Counted from the stretch's first letter, positions 30,535-39,238 are shown. The stretch: DNA of 40,447 bases from CAYJAY01 sp964368445 (GCA_964368445.1 CAYJAY010000022.1:1-40447); one strand, 5' to 3'. Notes: generated from the sequence alone by a model not told the origin. Made by a program: numbers and translations.

Positions 30535-30903
30535 ATGGGTAAATTTATTATTAAAGAAACAAAAACAGGTTTTAACTTTGCGTTGAAAGCAAAAAACGGC
30601 GAAGTTATCGGAACATCAGAGGTCTACACGGCGGTAGCATCGTGTAAAAATGGAATCGAAAGCGTTATTAAAAACTCGGCGATTGCGGGGGTTGAAGATC
30701 AAACGACAGAAAATTTTGAAAAAGAATCTTGTCCTAAATTTGAGGTTTACCAAGACAAAAAACAAGAATTTCGTTTTAGGCTAAAAGCTAAGAACGGCGA
30801 AATCATCCTAACTTCGGAAGGATACGCCGCCAAAGCTTCGTGTAAAAACGGCATTGAAAGCGTAAAGAAAAACGTTGTGGACGCTAATACGGTTCAAGAA
30901 TAG
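30535..30903 (+). CDS. Tandem DUF1508 (YegP-like) protein
   Basis: 122 residues made of two copies of the ~50-residue DUF1508 unit. Repeat 1 (about 3-48) has FNFALKAKNGEVIGTSEVYT and ASCKNGIESVIKN; repeat 2 (about 69-115) has FRFRLKAKNGEIILTSEGYA and ASCKNGIESVKKN. The family (E. coli YegP) has no firmly known function. AAAGGA precedes the ATG. It lies 53 bases after the four-TM gene, and a shared terminator follows, so the two probably form one transcript. Confidence 0.93.
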   Translation: MGKFIIKETKTGFNFALKAKNGEVIGTSEVYTAVASCKNGIESVIKNSAIAGVEDQTTENFEKESCPKFEVYQDKKQEFRFRLKAKNGEIILTSEGYAAKASCKNGIESVKKNVVDANTVQE

Positions 30904-30917
30904 CAAAAAGCGCAAAG

Positions 30918-30947
30918 AAAAACAGGGGCGAAAGCCCCTGTTTTTTT
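30918..30947 (+). terminator. Terminator between convergent DUF1508 and GH25 genes
   Basis: AAAAACAGGGGC, GAAA tetraloop, GCCCCTGTTTTT and two further Ts. The A run on the left foot makes it usable on both strands; it lies 8 bases beyond the GH25 stop. Confidence 0.93.
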
Positions 30948-30954
30948 ATGTCTT

Positions 30955-33201
30955 TTAAGGTCCTGTGACAATAGTCGAGTAGTCGAAAAATCCGATGTTT
31001 AAATCGACTGTGTTTTCGGTGATTCCCGGGATAACTCCGCTCGCCGTGTATTGCCACATCGTGTGGCGGTAGGGGAAGAACGGGCGGTTTACGAAATATT
31101 GTGCAAACCACAAGTCGTAGTCAAGAAGCCTTGACAGATCAAGATATCTTATAAAAAACTGCTGTCCCGAATATATCATAGGAATGTATCCCGCAGCCTT
31201 GACTTCTTCGCAAAACGCGATAACGTTGTCGGTTCTTTCCGCAATCGTCATCTCAGGTTTTCTCGCAGATAGTTCTTCTATATCGATTACGACGGGATAT
31301 TTTATGTCATAGTCGCCTAACTTTTCAATCGTGTACTTTGCTTCTTCGATAGACTCTTCAACCGTTGTTGCGGTCGAGAAGAAATATACCCCTACATGTA
31401 TGCCGGCGTCAATTGCCCCTTCAACGTTCTCTTCAAACTTCGGGTCATCGATAAGGTCGCCCGTTTCATATCCTCTTGCGCCAACCTTTATAATTGCGTA
31501 TTCAACTCCGTTTTCAGCAACTTTATCCCATTCTATATCGCCTTGATATTCCGAAACATCGATACCCATAATCCCGGTGAAACCGGTGGTGGGGTCTATG
31601 TATGCGCGTGACATGTTGTCGGGGTCTTCGGCGGTTAGATATGAATAATCCCATTCGCTTTTTGGAAGATTTGGGTCGACAGGAACATATACAAGTTCGC
31701 GAAGGTCTGTGTCGGTGTATACTATGCTGTCCGGGTTATATCGTTGCATAAACTCTGTTAGAGAATTTACGTCGTGTGACGTCGCTATCATGTCCGAAAC
31801 CGTTGCATACGGCTCGGTCGGATACGCTTCACCCGGCGCGGTTGTGTCGGGCGAGGTTTGGAGATAAGCGTTGCTTATCTCAAGGTCTTTTTCGTTTACG
31901 GTTCTTGCAAAATCAAGATATAAAACAACTATTGCTCCAAGCAAAAGTAAACACACCACCGAAAGCATGACGACGGCGGACTTTGCGCCTCTTGAGCTGC
32001 GTTTTACATCGAAATCATCATCGTCAAAGCCTTTTATCTTTGCTTTTTTTGCTTTGTCTTTTTTGTTTTTGCGTTTTCCTTTTTTGGTTTCTACCCATTC
32101 AATTTCGTCCTCGTCGTCGCGGTCGAGCGTGTTGCGAGAACGTGTGCTTTCTTTGTCAAGCTGTTTTTCAAGAAGGCCCTGTTTTTCGTTTTGTTTGTCC
32201 ACTTCTTTTGAAGAGACGCCCTTTCGTGAAACTGTTCCTTTGGTGGCTTTTGGCTTTTTGTCTTCCTCGTCCATGTCGCCAAAACCGCGAAGAGGAACTG
32301 TTTTAACCTTTTGTATCTGTTCGGTTAATGTAGGGCCGCCTTCACCCTCGTGTCCGTAGATTTCGGGCTCGGCTTGTTGTGCTACATCTTTAACTTCGGT
32401 TTGTGCGCTTACCTCAACGCTCGGTGTTTGTGGCGGTTGAGCCGAAGCGAACATGTCCGAAATATCGGGGGAACTCGCCTCTTCGGCGGCTCCTATCGGC
32501 GAAGCAGGTTGTTGAACCGGTTGCATCGGCGACTTTTGTTGCGGGGTTGGCTGTGGGGTTGGTTGCGGTCTTTGTCCCGGCGTTTGCAACGGATTTGTCG
32601 TTTTTGATACGTTTGCCGGATTTTGTTGGTTTAGTTGGGTTGGCGCCCCGCTTCCCATCGGCGGTCTTTGCGGCGGAACTTGTCCCGGGCGTTGCATTGG
32701 CGGTTGTCCGCTTGGTCGTTGGCCCTGGTTTTTAGGGGGCACAAGGCCTCGTTTGCCTGGCGCTCTTTGTTGTTGAGGCGCTGCGACGCCGGGATTTAAC
32801 GCACCGGCTTGTTGCTCTACTAAAGGTGTCGCTGTCGGTTGCTGTTGGGGTTGTTGCTGGGGTTGGAATTGTGGCGGAACGGGAGGGGTTGGAAGTTGCC
32901 CGCCTGTCTGGGTTGGTTGGTTTTGAATATGATAGTTCCCGACGACGGTGTCGTCAAAATGATTAACGGAACTCTCATCAAACCCCGAACTTCTTAAGTT
33001 GTGTTTTAGCTGTTCCCTTGTGAAGGGGCCTTGTTGTCTTTGGCGCATCTCTAAAGACGGGTCATAGTCGGAATAACCGTCGAATCCGTCCCCCGAGTTT
33101 TGAACTATCGGGAAATCTATGGTTGGTTGCGGTTCGTTTTGCGGATTTTGAGGGGGTGGGTTTTGAAGCCCATTGTTTTCGTTCTCAAAGTTATTATTCA
33201 T
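30955..33201 (-). CDS. GH25 lysozyme with long Pro/Gln-rich cytoplasmic region
   Basis: 748 residues in three parts. Residues 1-405 are predicted disordered and cytoplasmic: Asn/Pro/Gln-rich (about 1-235), then a more acidic stretch and finally Lys-rich segments such as KGKRKNKKDKAKKAKIKGF. One transmembrane helix follows (about 408-430) and then an extracytoplasmic part. The GH25 muramidase domain (about 544-745) begins GIMGIDVSEYQGDIEWDKV and has VVIDIEE, giving catalytic candidates Asp548, Asp640 and Glu642, with MWQYTASG near the end. So it is an N-in, type II membrane muramidase, not a secreted lysozyme. GGAGG precedes the ATG. It appears to be the last gene of the metG unit. The intracellular tail could recruit it to a growth or division site. 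Confidence 0.93.
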   Translation of the reverse strand: MNNNFENENNGLQNPPPQNPQNEPQPTIDFPIVQNSGDGFDGYSDYDPSLEMRQRQQGPFTREQLKHNLRSSGFDESSVNHFDDTVVGNYHIQNQPTQTGGQLPTPPVPPQFQPQQQPQQQPTATPLVEQQAGALNPGVAAPQQQRAPGKRGLVPPKNQGQRPSGQPPMQRPGQVPPQRPPMGSGAPTQLNQQNPANVSKTTNPLQTPGQRPQPTPQPTPQQKSPMQPVQQPASPIGAAEEASSPDISDMFASAQPPQTPSVEVSAQTEVKDVAQQAEPEIYGHEGEGGPTLTEQIQKVKTVPLRGFGDMDEEDKKPKATKGTVSRKGVSSKEVDKQNEKQGLLEKQLDKESTRSRNTLDRDDEDEIEWVETKKGKRKNKKDKAKKAKIKGFDDDDFDVKRSSRGAKSAVVMLSVVCLLLLGAIVVLYLDFARTVNEKDLEISNAYLQTSPDTTAPGEAYPTEPYATVSDMIATSHDVNSLTEFMQRYNPDSIVYTDTDLRELVYVPVDPNLPKSEWDYSYLTAEDPDNMSRAYIDPTTGFTGIMGIDVSEYQGDIEWDKVAENGVEYAIIKVGARGYETGDLIDDPKFEENVEGAIDAGIHVGVYFFSTATTVEESIEEAKYTIEKLGDYDIKYPVVIDIEELSARKPEMTIAERTDNVIAFCEEVKAAGYIPMIYSGQQFFIRYLDLSRLLDYDLWFAQYFVNRPFFPYRHTMWQYTASGVIPGITENTVDLNIGFFDYSTIVTGP

Positions 33202-33251
33202 TTATAACCTCCGTAAAATGATTTTGGTATGATTCGTCAGAAAGTTAATTA

Positions 33252-34097
33252 TCAAACTTTATTTGCTTTCGGAAGATAGTTTTCAAAAATAACTGCTTCG
33301 TTGTCGAGTTCACACGCCAGATGGTCGTCGGGGTTTTTCGAGGTCCACGAGACCCCAAAAGCGCCGAGTTTTTTTGTAATTGTATACGAAAGAGGGCGGT
33401 TTCCAACTATTTTATATGCAACAAAATGTGGCCTTGATATATAGTTAAAAAGAAGTCGTGATAACGCGAATTTTTCAAAAAAACCACCGCTGTCATAGTC
33501 GCTTATCTCGGTTGCAAGCTGTCCCCTAAGATAGTTTGGGGCGATTTTCTTAATATGTCCCACAATCTTTGGGTCGAAGCTTTCAAGCATAATTTTTCCG
33601 CCGTAGTCTTCGAGTAGCGAAACGACATGTTCAACGCAAAATTCGTTAAGCATAAGGGAATCTTTAACCGATTTAATCTCGATTATTATCGTTTGTCCCG
33701 AACCTTCGAACAGCTCGAGAACCTGTGAGAGATGAGGGATTTTTTGTCCTGTCCCAAAGATCGAAAGCGACGAAATTTTGTCATACGACAGGTCGCAAAC
33801 CCGCGCTCTCATTCCACATGCACGAAAAAGATCAAGGTCGTGGAACACCACCGGTTCGAGGTCTCTTGTCAGTTGAACGTCGAGCTCTGCGCCATAGCCT
33901 TTGGCGATGGCGACAGAAAACGCTTCGAGGGTGTTTTCCGCAACACCGTGTTTAAGGCTATGTAACCCACGATGGGCAAACGACATGCCGCCGTAGTATT
34001 CGTGGATGTTTTTTGGTGACCTTGTCGGCAACACCATATAAAGGTATACCAAAACTATAAGTAAAATTACGCCGTATACGGCAACTAATATTTCCAT
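33252..34097 (-). CDS. Glycerophosphodiester phosphodiesterase family protein, membrane-anchored
   Basis: 281 residues. One N-terminal membrane helix (about 3-23) is followed by a GDPD barrel. The catalytic set is intact: HRG (His42, Arg43), AENTLEAF (Glu54), ELDVQLTRD (Glu71, Asp73) and VVFHD (His86). It hydrolyses glycerophosphodiesters to sn-glycerol-3-phosphate and an alcohol; with its anchor it may act on lipids or on teichoic-acid-type polymers. It starts 7 bases after metG, with a weak ribosome-binding site, so coupling to metG is likely. GH25 lies 50 bases downstream. Confidence 0.93.
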   Translation of the reverse strand: MEILVAVYGVILLIVLVYLYMVLPTRSPKNIHEYYGGMSFAHRGLHSLKHGVAENTLEAFSVAIAKGYGAELDVQLTRDLEPVVFHDLDLFRACGMRARVCDLSYDKISSLSIFGTGQKIPHLSQVLELFEGSGQTIIIEIKSVKDSLMLNEFCVEHVVSLLEDYGGKIMLESFDPKIVGHIKKIAPNYLRGQLATEISDYDSGGFFEKFALSRLLFNYISRPHFVAYKIVGNRPLSYTITKKLGAFGVSWTSKNPDDHLACELDNEAVIFENYLPKANKV

Positions 34098-34104
34098 AAT
34101 CGTT

Positions 34105-36045
34105 TTATCTTATGCGCGCTCCTGTTGGGGTGTTGTCGTCCACAAAGATGACCGAGGCGGTTTCTCCCACGTCGGCGGCAAGCAACATGCCGTTGCTTTC
34201 AACGCCACATATAGTGGACGGCGCAAGGTTTGCGACACAGATAATTTTTTTGCCGACAAGGTCGCTTTCGCCATACCACTCGGCTATGCCGGAAACGATT
34301 GTGCGTTCGCTTTCGCCGTCAAAAAGTTTTATCTCAAGAAGTTTCTTTGCGCGTTTAACCTTTTGAACCGAACGAATTTCGCAAACTCTAAATTCATTCT
34401 TAGCAAAATCATCGTATGTAATTTCGGGTAGATGAACAATTTCCGGGGTTTGCGGTTGTTGTTTTTCGGATTCCGGTTTTGCGTTTGCTGCCGCTAGTTC
34501 CGCTAGTTCTTTTTCTAAATCAATTCTCGGAAAGATAGGTTCAATCTTTTTAACGGTTGTCGATTTAGAGCTAAGGCCGAAGGCGGCCGCGCTGTCTAGC
34601 GTTGTGATGTCGGCGCTAGCACCAATCGCCTCAAAAATTTTCGGCGAGGTCGACGGCATAAACGGACAAAGCATGATGCCGACTATTCTCAACGTTTCGA
34701 TAAGATTATATAAAACTGTCGAAAGGCGGGCTTTTTTTGTTTCGTCTTTGCCGAGTATCCATGGGGTTGTCTCGTCGATATATTTGTTTGCACGCGACAC
34801 AACTTTCATTATTTCAGCAAGCGCGTTAGGAAGCAAGAAACTGTCGAGGTTTTCGCTAACTTTATCGTAAAGCGAACTTGCAAGAGCTATTAGTTCATCG
34901 TCTATATCCTCTGTTTCAGAAATGCCGGGAAGCGTTCCGTCAAAATATTTTTCAATCATCGAGACCGAACGCGAAACAAGGTTTCCAAGGTCGTTTGCAA
35001 GATCGGCGTTTATGCGTTGGATTAGGCTTTCGTTTGTGAACACTCCGTCATGGCCAAACGGTATTTCGCGCATGAGATAATAGCGAATTGCGTCGACACC
35101 ATAGCGGTCGCACAGAATTACGGGGTCGACAACGTTGCCCATCGATTTGCTCATCTTTCCGCCTTCAAGCAAAAGCCAACCGTGTCCGAAAACTTTTTTC
35201 GGAAGTTCTATGTCAAGAGCCATCAACATGGCGGGCCAGATTATCGAATGGAAACGAACTATCTCTTTTGCCATTAAATGGACATCGGCGGGCCAGTATT
35301 TATCGAAATCGTTATATTGATCGTTTTCAAAACCTAGCGCAGTGATATAGTTTGAAAGCGCATCTACCCAAACATAGACAACATGTTTTTGGTCGAACGA
35401 CACCGGCACGCCCCAAGAAAAACTGCTTCTCGATACACAAAGATCTTCAAGCCCGCGGTTTATAAAACTTTTCATCTCGTTGAGACGGCTTTCCGGTTCA
35501 AGAAATTTTGGGTTGTCGGCATAGAGTTTTAAAAGACGGTCTGCATAGTTTGAAAGTTTAAAGAAATAAGCCTCTTCCGAAGCGTCGGCTACGTCGCGAC
35601 CACAATCGGGACACTTTCCGTCTTTGAGTTGGCTTTCGGTCCAAAACGACTCGCAAGGTTTGCAATACTTGCCTTTGTACTCGCCTTTGTAGATATCTCC
35701 GTTATCAAAAAGCGTTTTGAAGATCTTTTGAACCGCCGATTTATGGTAGTCGTCTGTTGTTCTGATAAAACGATCATAGTCTATGTTCATTATATCCCAA
35801 AGTTTTTTTATCCCGACAACTATCTCGTCGACATATTGTTGTGGGGTTTTTCCGGCTTCGGTCGCTTTGTCTGCTATTTTTTGACCATGCTCATCGGTGC
35901 CCGTTAAAAACATGACGTCAAAGCCCTGCATTCGCTTAAAACGTGCAATACTGTCGGCGGCAACCGTTGTGTAGCTGTGGCCTATGTGCAGCTTGTCCGA
36001 AGGGTAGTAGATTGGAGTTGTGATGTAAAAAGTCTTTTTGCTCAT
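34105..36045 (-). CDS. metG: Methionyl-tRNA synthetase
   Basis: Class I synthetase charging initiator and elongator tRNA-Met, 646 residues. HIGH is HIGH (20-23) in YYPSDKLHIGHSYTT; KMSKS is intact (297-301) in LEGGKMSKSMGN. One zinc knuckle with Cys128, Cys131, Cys145 and Cys148 is present (CKPC...CPDC). The anticodon domain follows, then a C-terminal Trbp111/EMAP-like tRNA-binding domain (about 545-646). AAAGGAA precedes the ATG at 36045. The promoter TTGAAA-17-TATAAT lies at 36136-36164. Confidence 0.98.
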   Translation of the reverse strand: MSKKTFYITTPIYYPSDKLHIGHSYTTVAADSIARFKRMQGFDVMFLTGTDEHGQKIADKATEAGKTPQQYVDEIVVGIKKLWDIMNIDYDRFIRTTDDYHKSAVQKIFKTLFDNGDIYKGEYKGKYCKPCESFWTESQLKDGKCPDCGRDVADASEEAYFFKLSNYADRLLKLYADNPKFLEPESRLNEMKSFINRGLEDLCVSRSSFSWGVPVSFDQKHVVYVWVDALSNYITALGFENDQYNDFDKYWPADVHLMAKEIVRFHSIIWPAMLMALDIELPKKVFGHGWLLLEGGKMSKSMGNVVDPVILCDRYGVDAIRYYLMREIPFGHDGVFTNESLIQRINADLANDLGNLVSRSVSMIEKYFDGTLPGISETEDIDDELIALASSLYDKVSENLDSFLLPNALAEIMKVVSRANKYIDETTPWILGKDETKKARLSTVLYNLIETLRIVGIMLCPFMPSTSPKIFEAIGASADITTLDSAAAFGLSSKSTTVKKIEPIFPRIDLEKELAELAAANAKPESEKQQPQTPEIVHLPEITYDDFAKNEFRVCEIRSVQKVKRAKKLLEIKLFDGESERTIVSGIAEWYGESDLVGKKIICVANLAPSTICGVESNGMLLAADVGETASVIFVDDNTPTGARIR

Positions 36046-36135
36046 GGTTTAAAGTTCCTTTCTTTTTTAAAAATGCAGGGCAAATTTTTAATTTATTGTG
36101 TTGTTTTAAATTTTAACATTAACATATTCTTTTTT

Positions 36136-36164
36136 ATTATACATTTTTTATAAAGTAATTTCAA
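36136..36164 (-). promoter_or_regulatory. Promoter of metG
   Basis: Minus strand: TTGAAA (36164-36159), 17 bases, TATAAT (36141-36136). The leader is about 85 nt with no T-box or SAM-riboswitch signature seen. Confidence 0.75.
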
Positions 36165-36269
36165 TCTTTTAAATAAACAAATAGCGATTGTCGTTATTGG
36201 GAGTGGCTAAACAGAGTTAACTAACAAAGATAATCAACGCCTTTGTCCACACCCTCGTTATTTCAACTG

Positions 36270-36298
36270 TTGCAAAATAACTGTTTCAGTGTTAATAT
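36270..36298 (+). promoter_or_regulatory. Promoter of the paired GT-C genes
   Basis: TTGCAA (36270-36275), 17 bases, TAATAT (36293-36298). Transcription should start near 36305, directly before a 14-bp palindrome. Confidence 0.6.
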
Positions 36299-36306
36299 AA
36301 ACTTAC

Positions 36307-36320
36307 ATATTACGTAATAT
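36307..36320 (+). promoter_or_regulatory. Palindrome at the transcription start, possible operator
   Basis: ATATTACGTAATAT is a perfect 14-bp palindrome at about +2 to +15 of the predicted transcript and just before the AAAGGGGA ribosome-binding site. The position suits a repressor site. No regulator gene lies beside it, and an AT-rich palindrome of this size can occur by chance. Confidence 0.4.
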
Positions 36321-36335
36321 TTAAAGGGGAAAAAC

Positions 36336-37733
36336 GTGTCTAATAATTCTAATCAAAATAGTATTTCAAATAAATTTTCATTTCAAAATCCTTTGACGAG
36401 GCTTTTAATTGTTGCGGCTTGTTTTGTCGTATTCTTTGTTTTGGGTTCGCTTTATCTCGACAGTTACGCAAACAGCACCGTCGTGATATTGTTTTTCTCC
36501 GCTATGTTTTCGGGATGTATCGCGATATTGCTTTTTGAAAAATTAATATATTCCTCCAACACGTTGATTTTTTCTGTTGTGCTAATCTTTTTGGCGGCAG
36601 TTTTAAGAATCTCGAACATCGGGTTCACCTCTAACGACTATGTCAACTGTTTAAACCCGTGGATAGGCCAGTTTTCTGAAATGGGGACGGGCGGCATAGT
36701 TTCAAACTTTACAAACTACAACTATCCGTATCTGTATCTGCTTTGGTTTTTGGGGAAATTCCCTGCCGGAAATCTTTATGTTTTGAAGTTTGTTTCGATA
36801 GTCTTTGACGTTGTCACGGCATACGGAGTTTTAAAACTTGTGTCGATTTATACGCAAGACAAAATTACAAAACTTTTTTCGTTTCTAGCCGTTCTCTTGT
36901 TGCCGACCGTTATTTTAAACGGCGCTTGGTGGGCACAGTGTGACAGCATATTCACCGGTTTTGGTGTGTTCGCGCTTTATTTTGCGCTTAAAGATAAACC
37001 GTGGATAGCGGCGGCTTGTGCCGGATTTTCGCTAGCATTCAAACTTCAAGCGATATTTATTCTACCAATTGTAGTTGTCCTTTTAATTATACAAAAAGTA
37101 AAAATAAAGCATTGTGCCGCATTTTTTGGCGCATATCTTGCTCTTATGCTTCCGGCGCTTTTGGTTGGCGCTCCCGTTTCAAGCCTTGTTACGACGTATG
37201 TCGGAACGGCTTCAACGTTTTCCGCGCTTAATCTTAATTCGGCATCAATCTTTTCGCTTATCCCCCACGACGTTATAACAGGCAGTTCGCTCGAACTTGA
37301 GATTGGCATGTCGGACATGACTATATCTTTGTTGAAATATGGCGGAATTGCGGCGGCGGCGTTGCTTGTTATCGTTGTTAGTTTTGTGGCGTTTAAGTAC
37401 AAGCAAAACATTAAAAATTTTGAAGTCTTGCTTATGATGTTTATAATATCGGCGGGAATTCCGTTTTTGCTTCCTCATATGCACGATAGATATTTCTTTG
37501 TGGCAGAGGTTTTCGCGGTTGCTGTTGCGGCGGCGGCGTTTAAACACGACAAACTGCTGCTTATTGTTCCGCTTTTGATGCAGTTCGCGGCATATTCGCC
37601 GTACAACACGTTTTTGGTGCTAGGCCTTCCGATAGTTCGCCTTGAACTTTCGACGCTTTCGGTTTTTGTTTCGCTTGTAGTCGTCTGTGTGGCGCTTTAT
37701 AAGCAACTTTATGGGAGGGGAGAAAAGATTTGA
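36336..37733 (+). CDS. GT-C membrane glycosyltransferase, paralogue 1
   Basis: 465-residue polytopic protein starting at GTG 36336, with AAAGGGGA upstream. About eleven helices. An acidic residue sits in the first outer loop (Asp101 in SNDYVNCLNPW), then YNYPYLYLLW, LPTVILNGAWWAQCDSIF (197-205), LAFKLQAIFILP, and LLPHMHDRYFFVAE near the end. The xxWxQxDSI and FKxQxxxxxP motifs mark GT-C enzymes of the bacterial mannosyltransferase-like kind, which use polyprenyl-phosphate sugars. It overlaps the next gene, a clear paralogue, by four bases. The sugar and acceptor are unknown. Confidence 0.83.
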   Translation: MSNNSNQNSISNKFSFQNPLTRLLIVAACFVVFFVLGSLYLDSYANSTVVILFFSAMFSGCIAILLFEKLIYSSNTLIFSVVLIFLAAVLRISNIGFTSNDYVNCLNPWIGQFSEMGTGGIVSNFTNYNYPYLYLLWFLGKFPAGNLYVLKFVSIVFDVVTAYGVLKLVSIYTQDKITKLFSFLAVLLLPTVILNGAWWAQCDSIFTGFGVFALYFALKDKPWIAAACAGFSLAFKLQAIFILPIVVVLLIIQKVKIKHCAAFFGAYLALMLPALLVGAPVSSLVTTYVGTASTFSALNLNSASIFSLIPHDVITGSSLELEIGMSDMTISLLKYGGIAAAALLVIVVSFVAFKYKQNIKNFEVLLMMFIISAGIPFLLPHMHDRYFFVAEVFAVAVAAAAFKHDKLLLIVPLLMQFAAYSPYNTFLVLGLPIVRLELSTLSVFVSLVVVCVALYKQLYGRGEKI

Positions 37734-39079
37734 TAAAAAAACAAGCGTTTAATCTTTTTCCTTTAGGTCTTAAAAAAAGTGTTTTGATAGCCGTTTTTTC
37801 GGGGATAGTTTTTTGCTTGGTGGCTCAAAGCTACCTTAATTATCTTGAAAGTTTCGCAGTTTCGGTTTTATATTCTTGCTTGTTCGCGTTAACTGTTTTT
37901 TTTGCGATGAGCGCAAAACTTGTGTGCTCCAAAAACGCAATAGCGGTTGTTTTAGCTCTTTCTTTTTTTGCGGTGTTTGTGAGAATAATCGGGGTCGACC
38001 ACGTTTCCCACGACTATAACCACGCGATTTCGATGTGGATACAAAACTTTAAACTAACCGGCACAGACGGTTTTACAAACCTCGCCAAAGTCAACAACTA
38101 TAGTTTTCCGTATCTGTATTTTTGTTATATCATATCGCTCGTTCCAATCGAGACTATTGCGCTTGTGAAGTTTGTTTCGATATTGTTTGATATAGGTTGC
38201 GCTTTTTTTGCGACAAAGATAACGTCGGTTTTTTGTGAAAGTAAAGCAAGGCAGTTAGCGGTTTATTTTGGTGTGTTGCTTTTACCTACCGTTGTTTTAA
38301 ACTCGGGGTGGTGGGCACAATGTGATTCTATCTATACGATGTTTTGTCTTGCGGCGTTGTACTTTGCTATGAAAGACAAAATGCACCTTGTCGCGGTTTT
38401 TGGAGCGGTTGCGTTTTCGTTTAAACTTCAAGCTGCGTTTGTGCTTCCGTTTATGGCGATACTTCTTTTGGTGGGAAGGTTTAAAGTTAAACATTGCTTA
38501 ACGTTTGGAGCGACTTATATCGGCGTGTCTGTTCCGGCTTTTTTTGTCGGTGCGCCGTTTTCGTCGATATTCACCGTCTACCTCAACCAAGCGTCCGAGA
38601 TAGCGGCGCTTAACCGTAACTCGGCAAGTATCTTTGCGTTTGTTCCTTACGGAGCGGCAAAGGGGCTCAACCCAAACGACAACGAGCTGTTTGTGTGGCA
38701 ATATGCTAAAATTGCCGAAGCGCTGGGGTTTGCGTTGGCGTTTTTGTTGGTTATCGGCTTAATATTCATAGGGTTTCGCAAAGGAAAACAGCTCTCGAAC
38801 AAGATGCTTTTAATAATGTCATTTTTGTTTAGCGCGGGTATACCGTTTTTTCTTCCGTATATGCACGACAGATACTTTTTCCCCGGCGAAATCTTGGCGG
38901 TTATAATGGCGGTTTGTTTTGCACGGTTTGCGTCTCTTCCGTTTCTAATGCAGTTTGCGGCGTTCACGCCATACAACATATATCTGATACTTGGAATGCC
39001 GCTTGTGCCGCTTGAACTTTGTGCCATAGCGGTTGCGATGTCGTTGATTTTAGCGGGGGTAGAACTTTTGAAAAATTAG
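37730..39079 (+). CDS. GT-C membrane glycosyltransferase, paralogue 2
   Basis: 449-residue polytopic protein. The start is TTG at 37730, overlapping the TGA of paralogue 1 as TTGA, with a strong GGGAGGGGAGA ribosome-binding site inside it. Matching motifs are Asp95 in SHDYNHAISMW, NYSFPYLYF, LPTVVLNSGWWAQCDSIYT (from 188), FSFKLQAAFVLP, KVKHCLTF, and FLPYMHDRYFFPGE. Long blocks align with paralogue 1 without gaps, so the pair arose by tandem duplication and then diverged. The two may act one after the other on the same glycan, or form a heterodimer. Confidence 0.83.
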   Translation: MIKKQAFNLFPLGLKKSVLIAVFSGIVFCLVAQSYLNYLESFAVSVLYSCLFALTVFFAMSAKLVCSKNAIAVVLALSFFAVFVRIIGVDHVSHDYNHAISMWIQNFKLTGTDGFTNLAKVNNYSFPYLYFCYIISLVPIETIALVKFVSILFDIGCAFFATKITSVFCESKARQLAVYFGVLLLPTVVLNSGWWAQCDSIYTMFCLAALYFAMKDKMHLVAVFGAVAFSFKLQAAFVLPFMAILLLVGRFKVKHCLTFGATYIGVSVPAFFVGAPFSSIFTVYLNQASEIAALNRNSASIFAFVPYGAAKGLNPNDNELFVWQYAKIAEALGFALAFLLVIGLIFIGFRKGKQLSNKMLLIMSFLFSAGIPFFLPYMHDRYFFPGEILAVIMAVCFARFASLPFLMQFAAFTPYNIYLILGMPLVPLELCAIAVAMSLILAGVELLKN

Positions 39080-39135
39080 GAATTAGGAATGAGGAATGAG
39101 GAATGTAGGAGCGGCTTACGCCGTAATTTAAATGA
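39074..39135 (+). repeat. Heptamer-plus-hairpin repeat, copy E4
   Basis: 7-bp units AATTAGG, AATTAGG, AATGAGG, AATGAGG (39074-39101) are followed by the octamer AATGTAGG, hairpin GCGGC-TTAC-GCCGT (39111-39124) and AATTTAAATGACA. The final segment is nearly the same as in the 5234 arm. The first unit overlaps the TAG stop of the GT-C gene. The rest of the spacer up to 39238 shows no other clear element. Confidence 0.6.
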
Positions 39136-39238
39136 CAAGGTTTTGAAATTTTACAATGGTATTAAAATGCTGTTGTAAGGGACGGTTTTCCCCTATCGTC
39201 TCATCTTGTTTTCAAAACAGCCCACAAAACATAAAATG

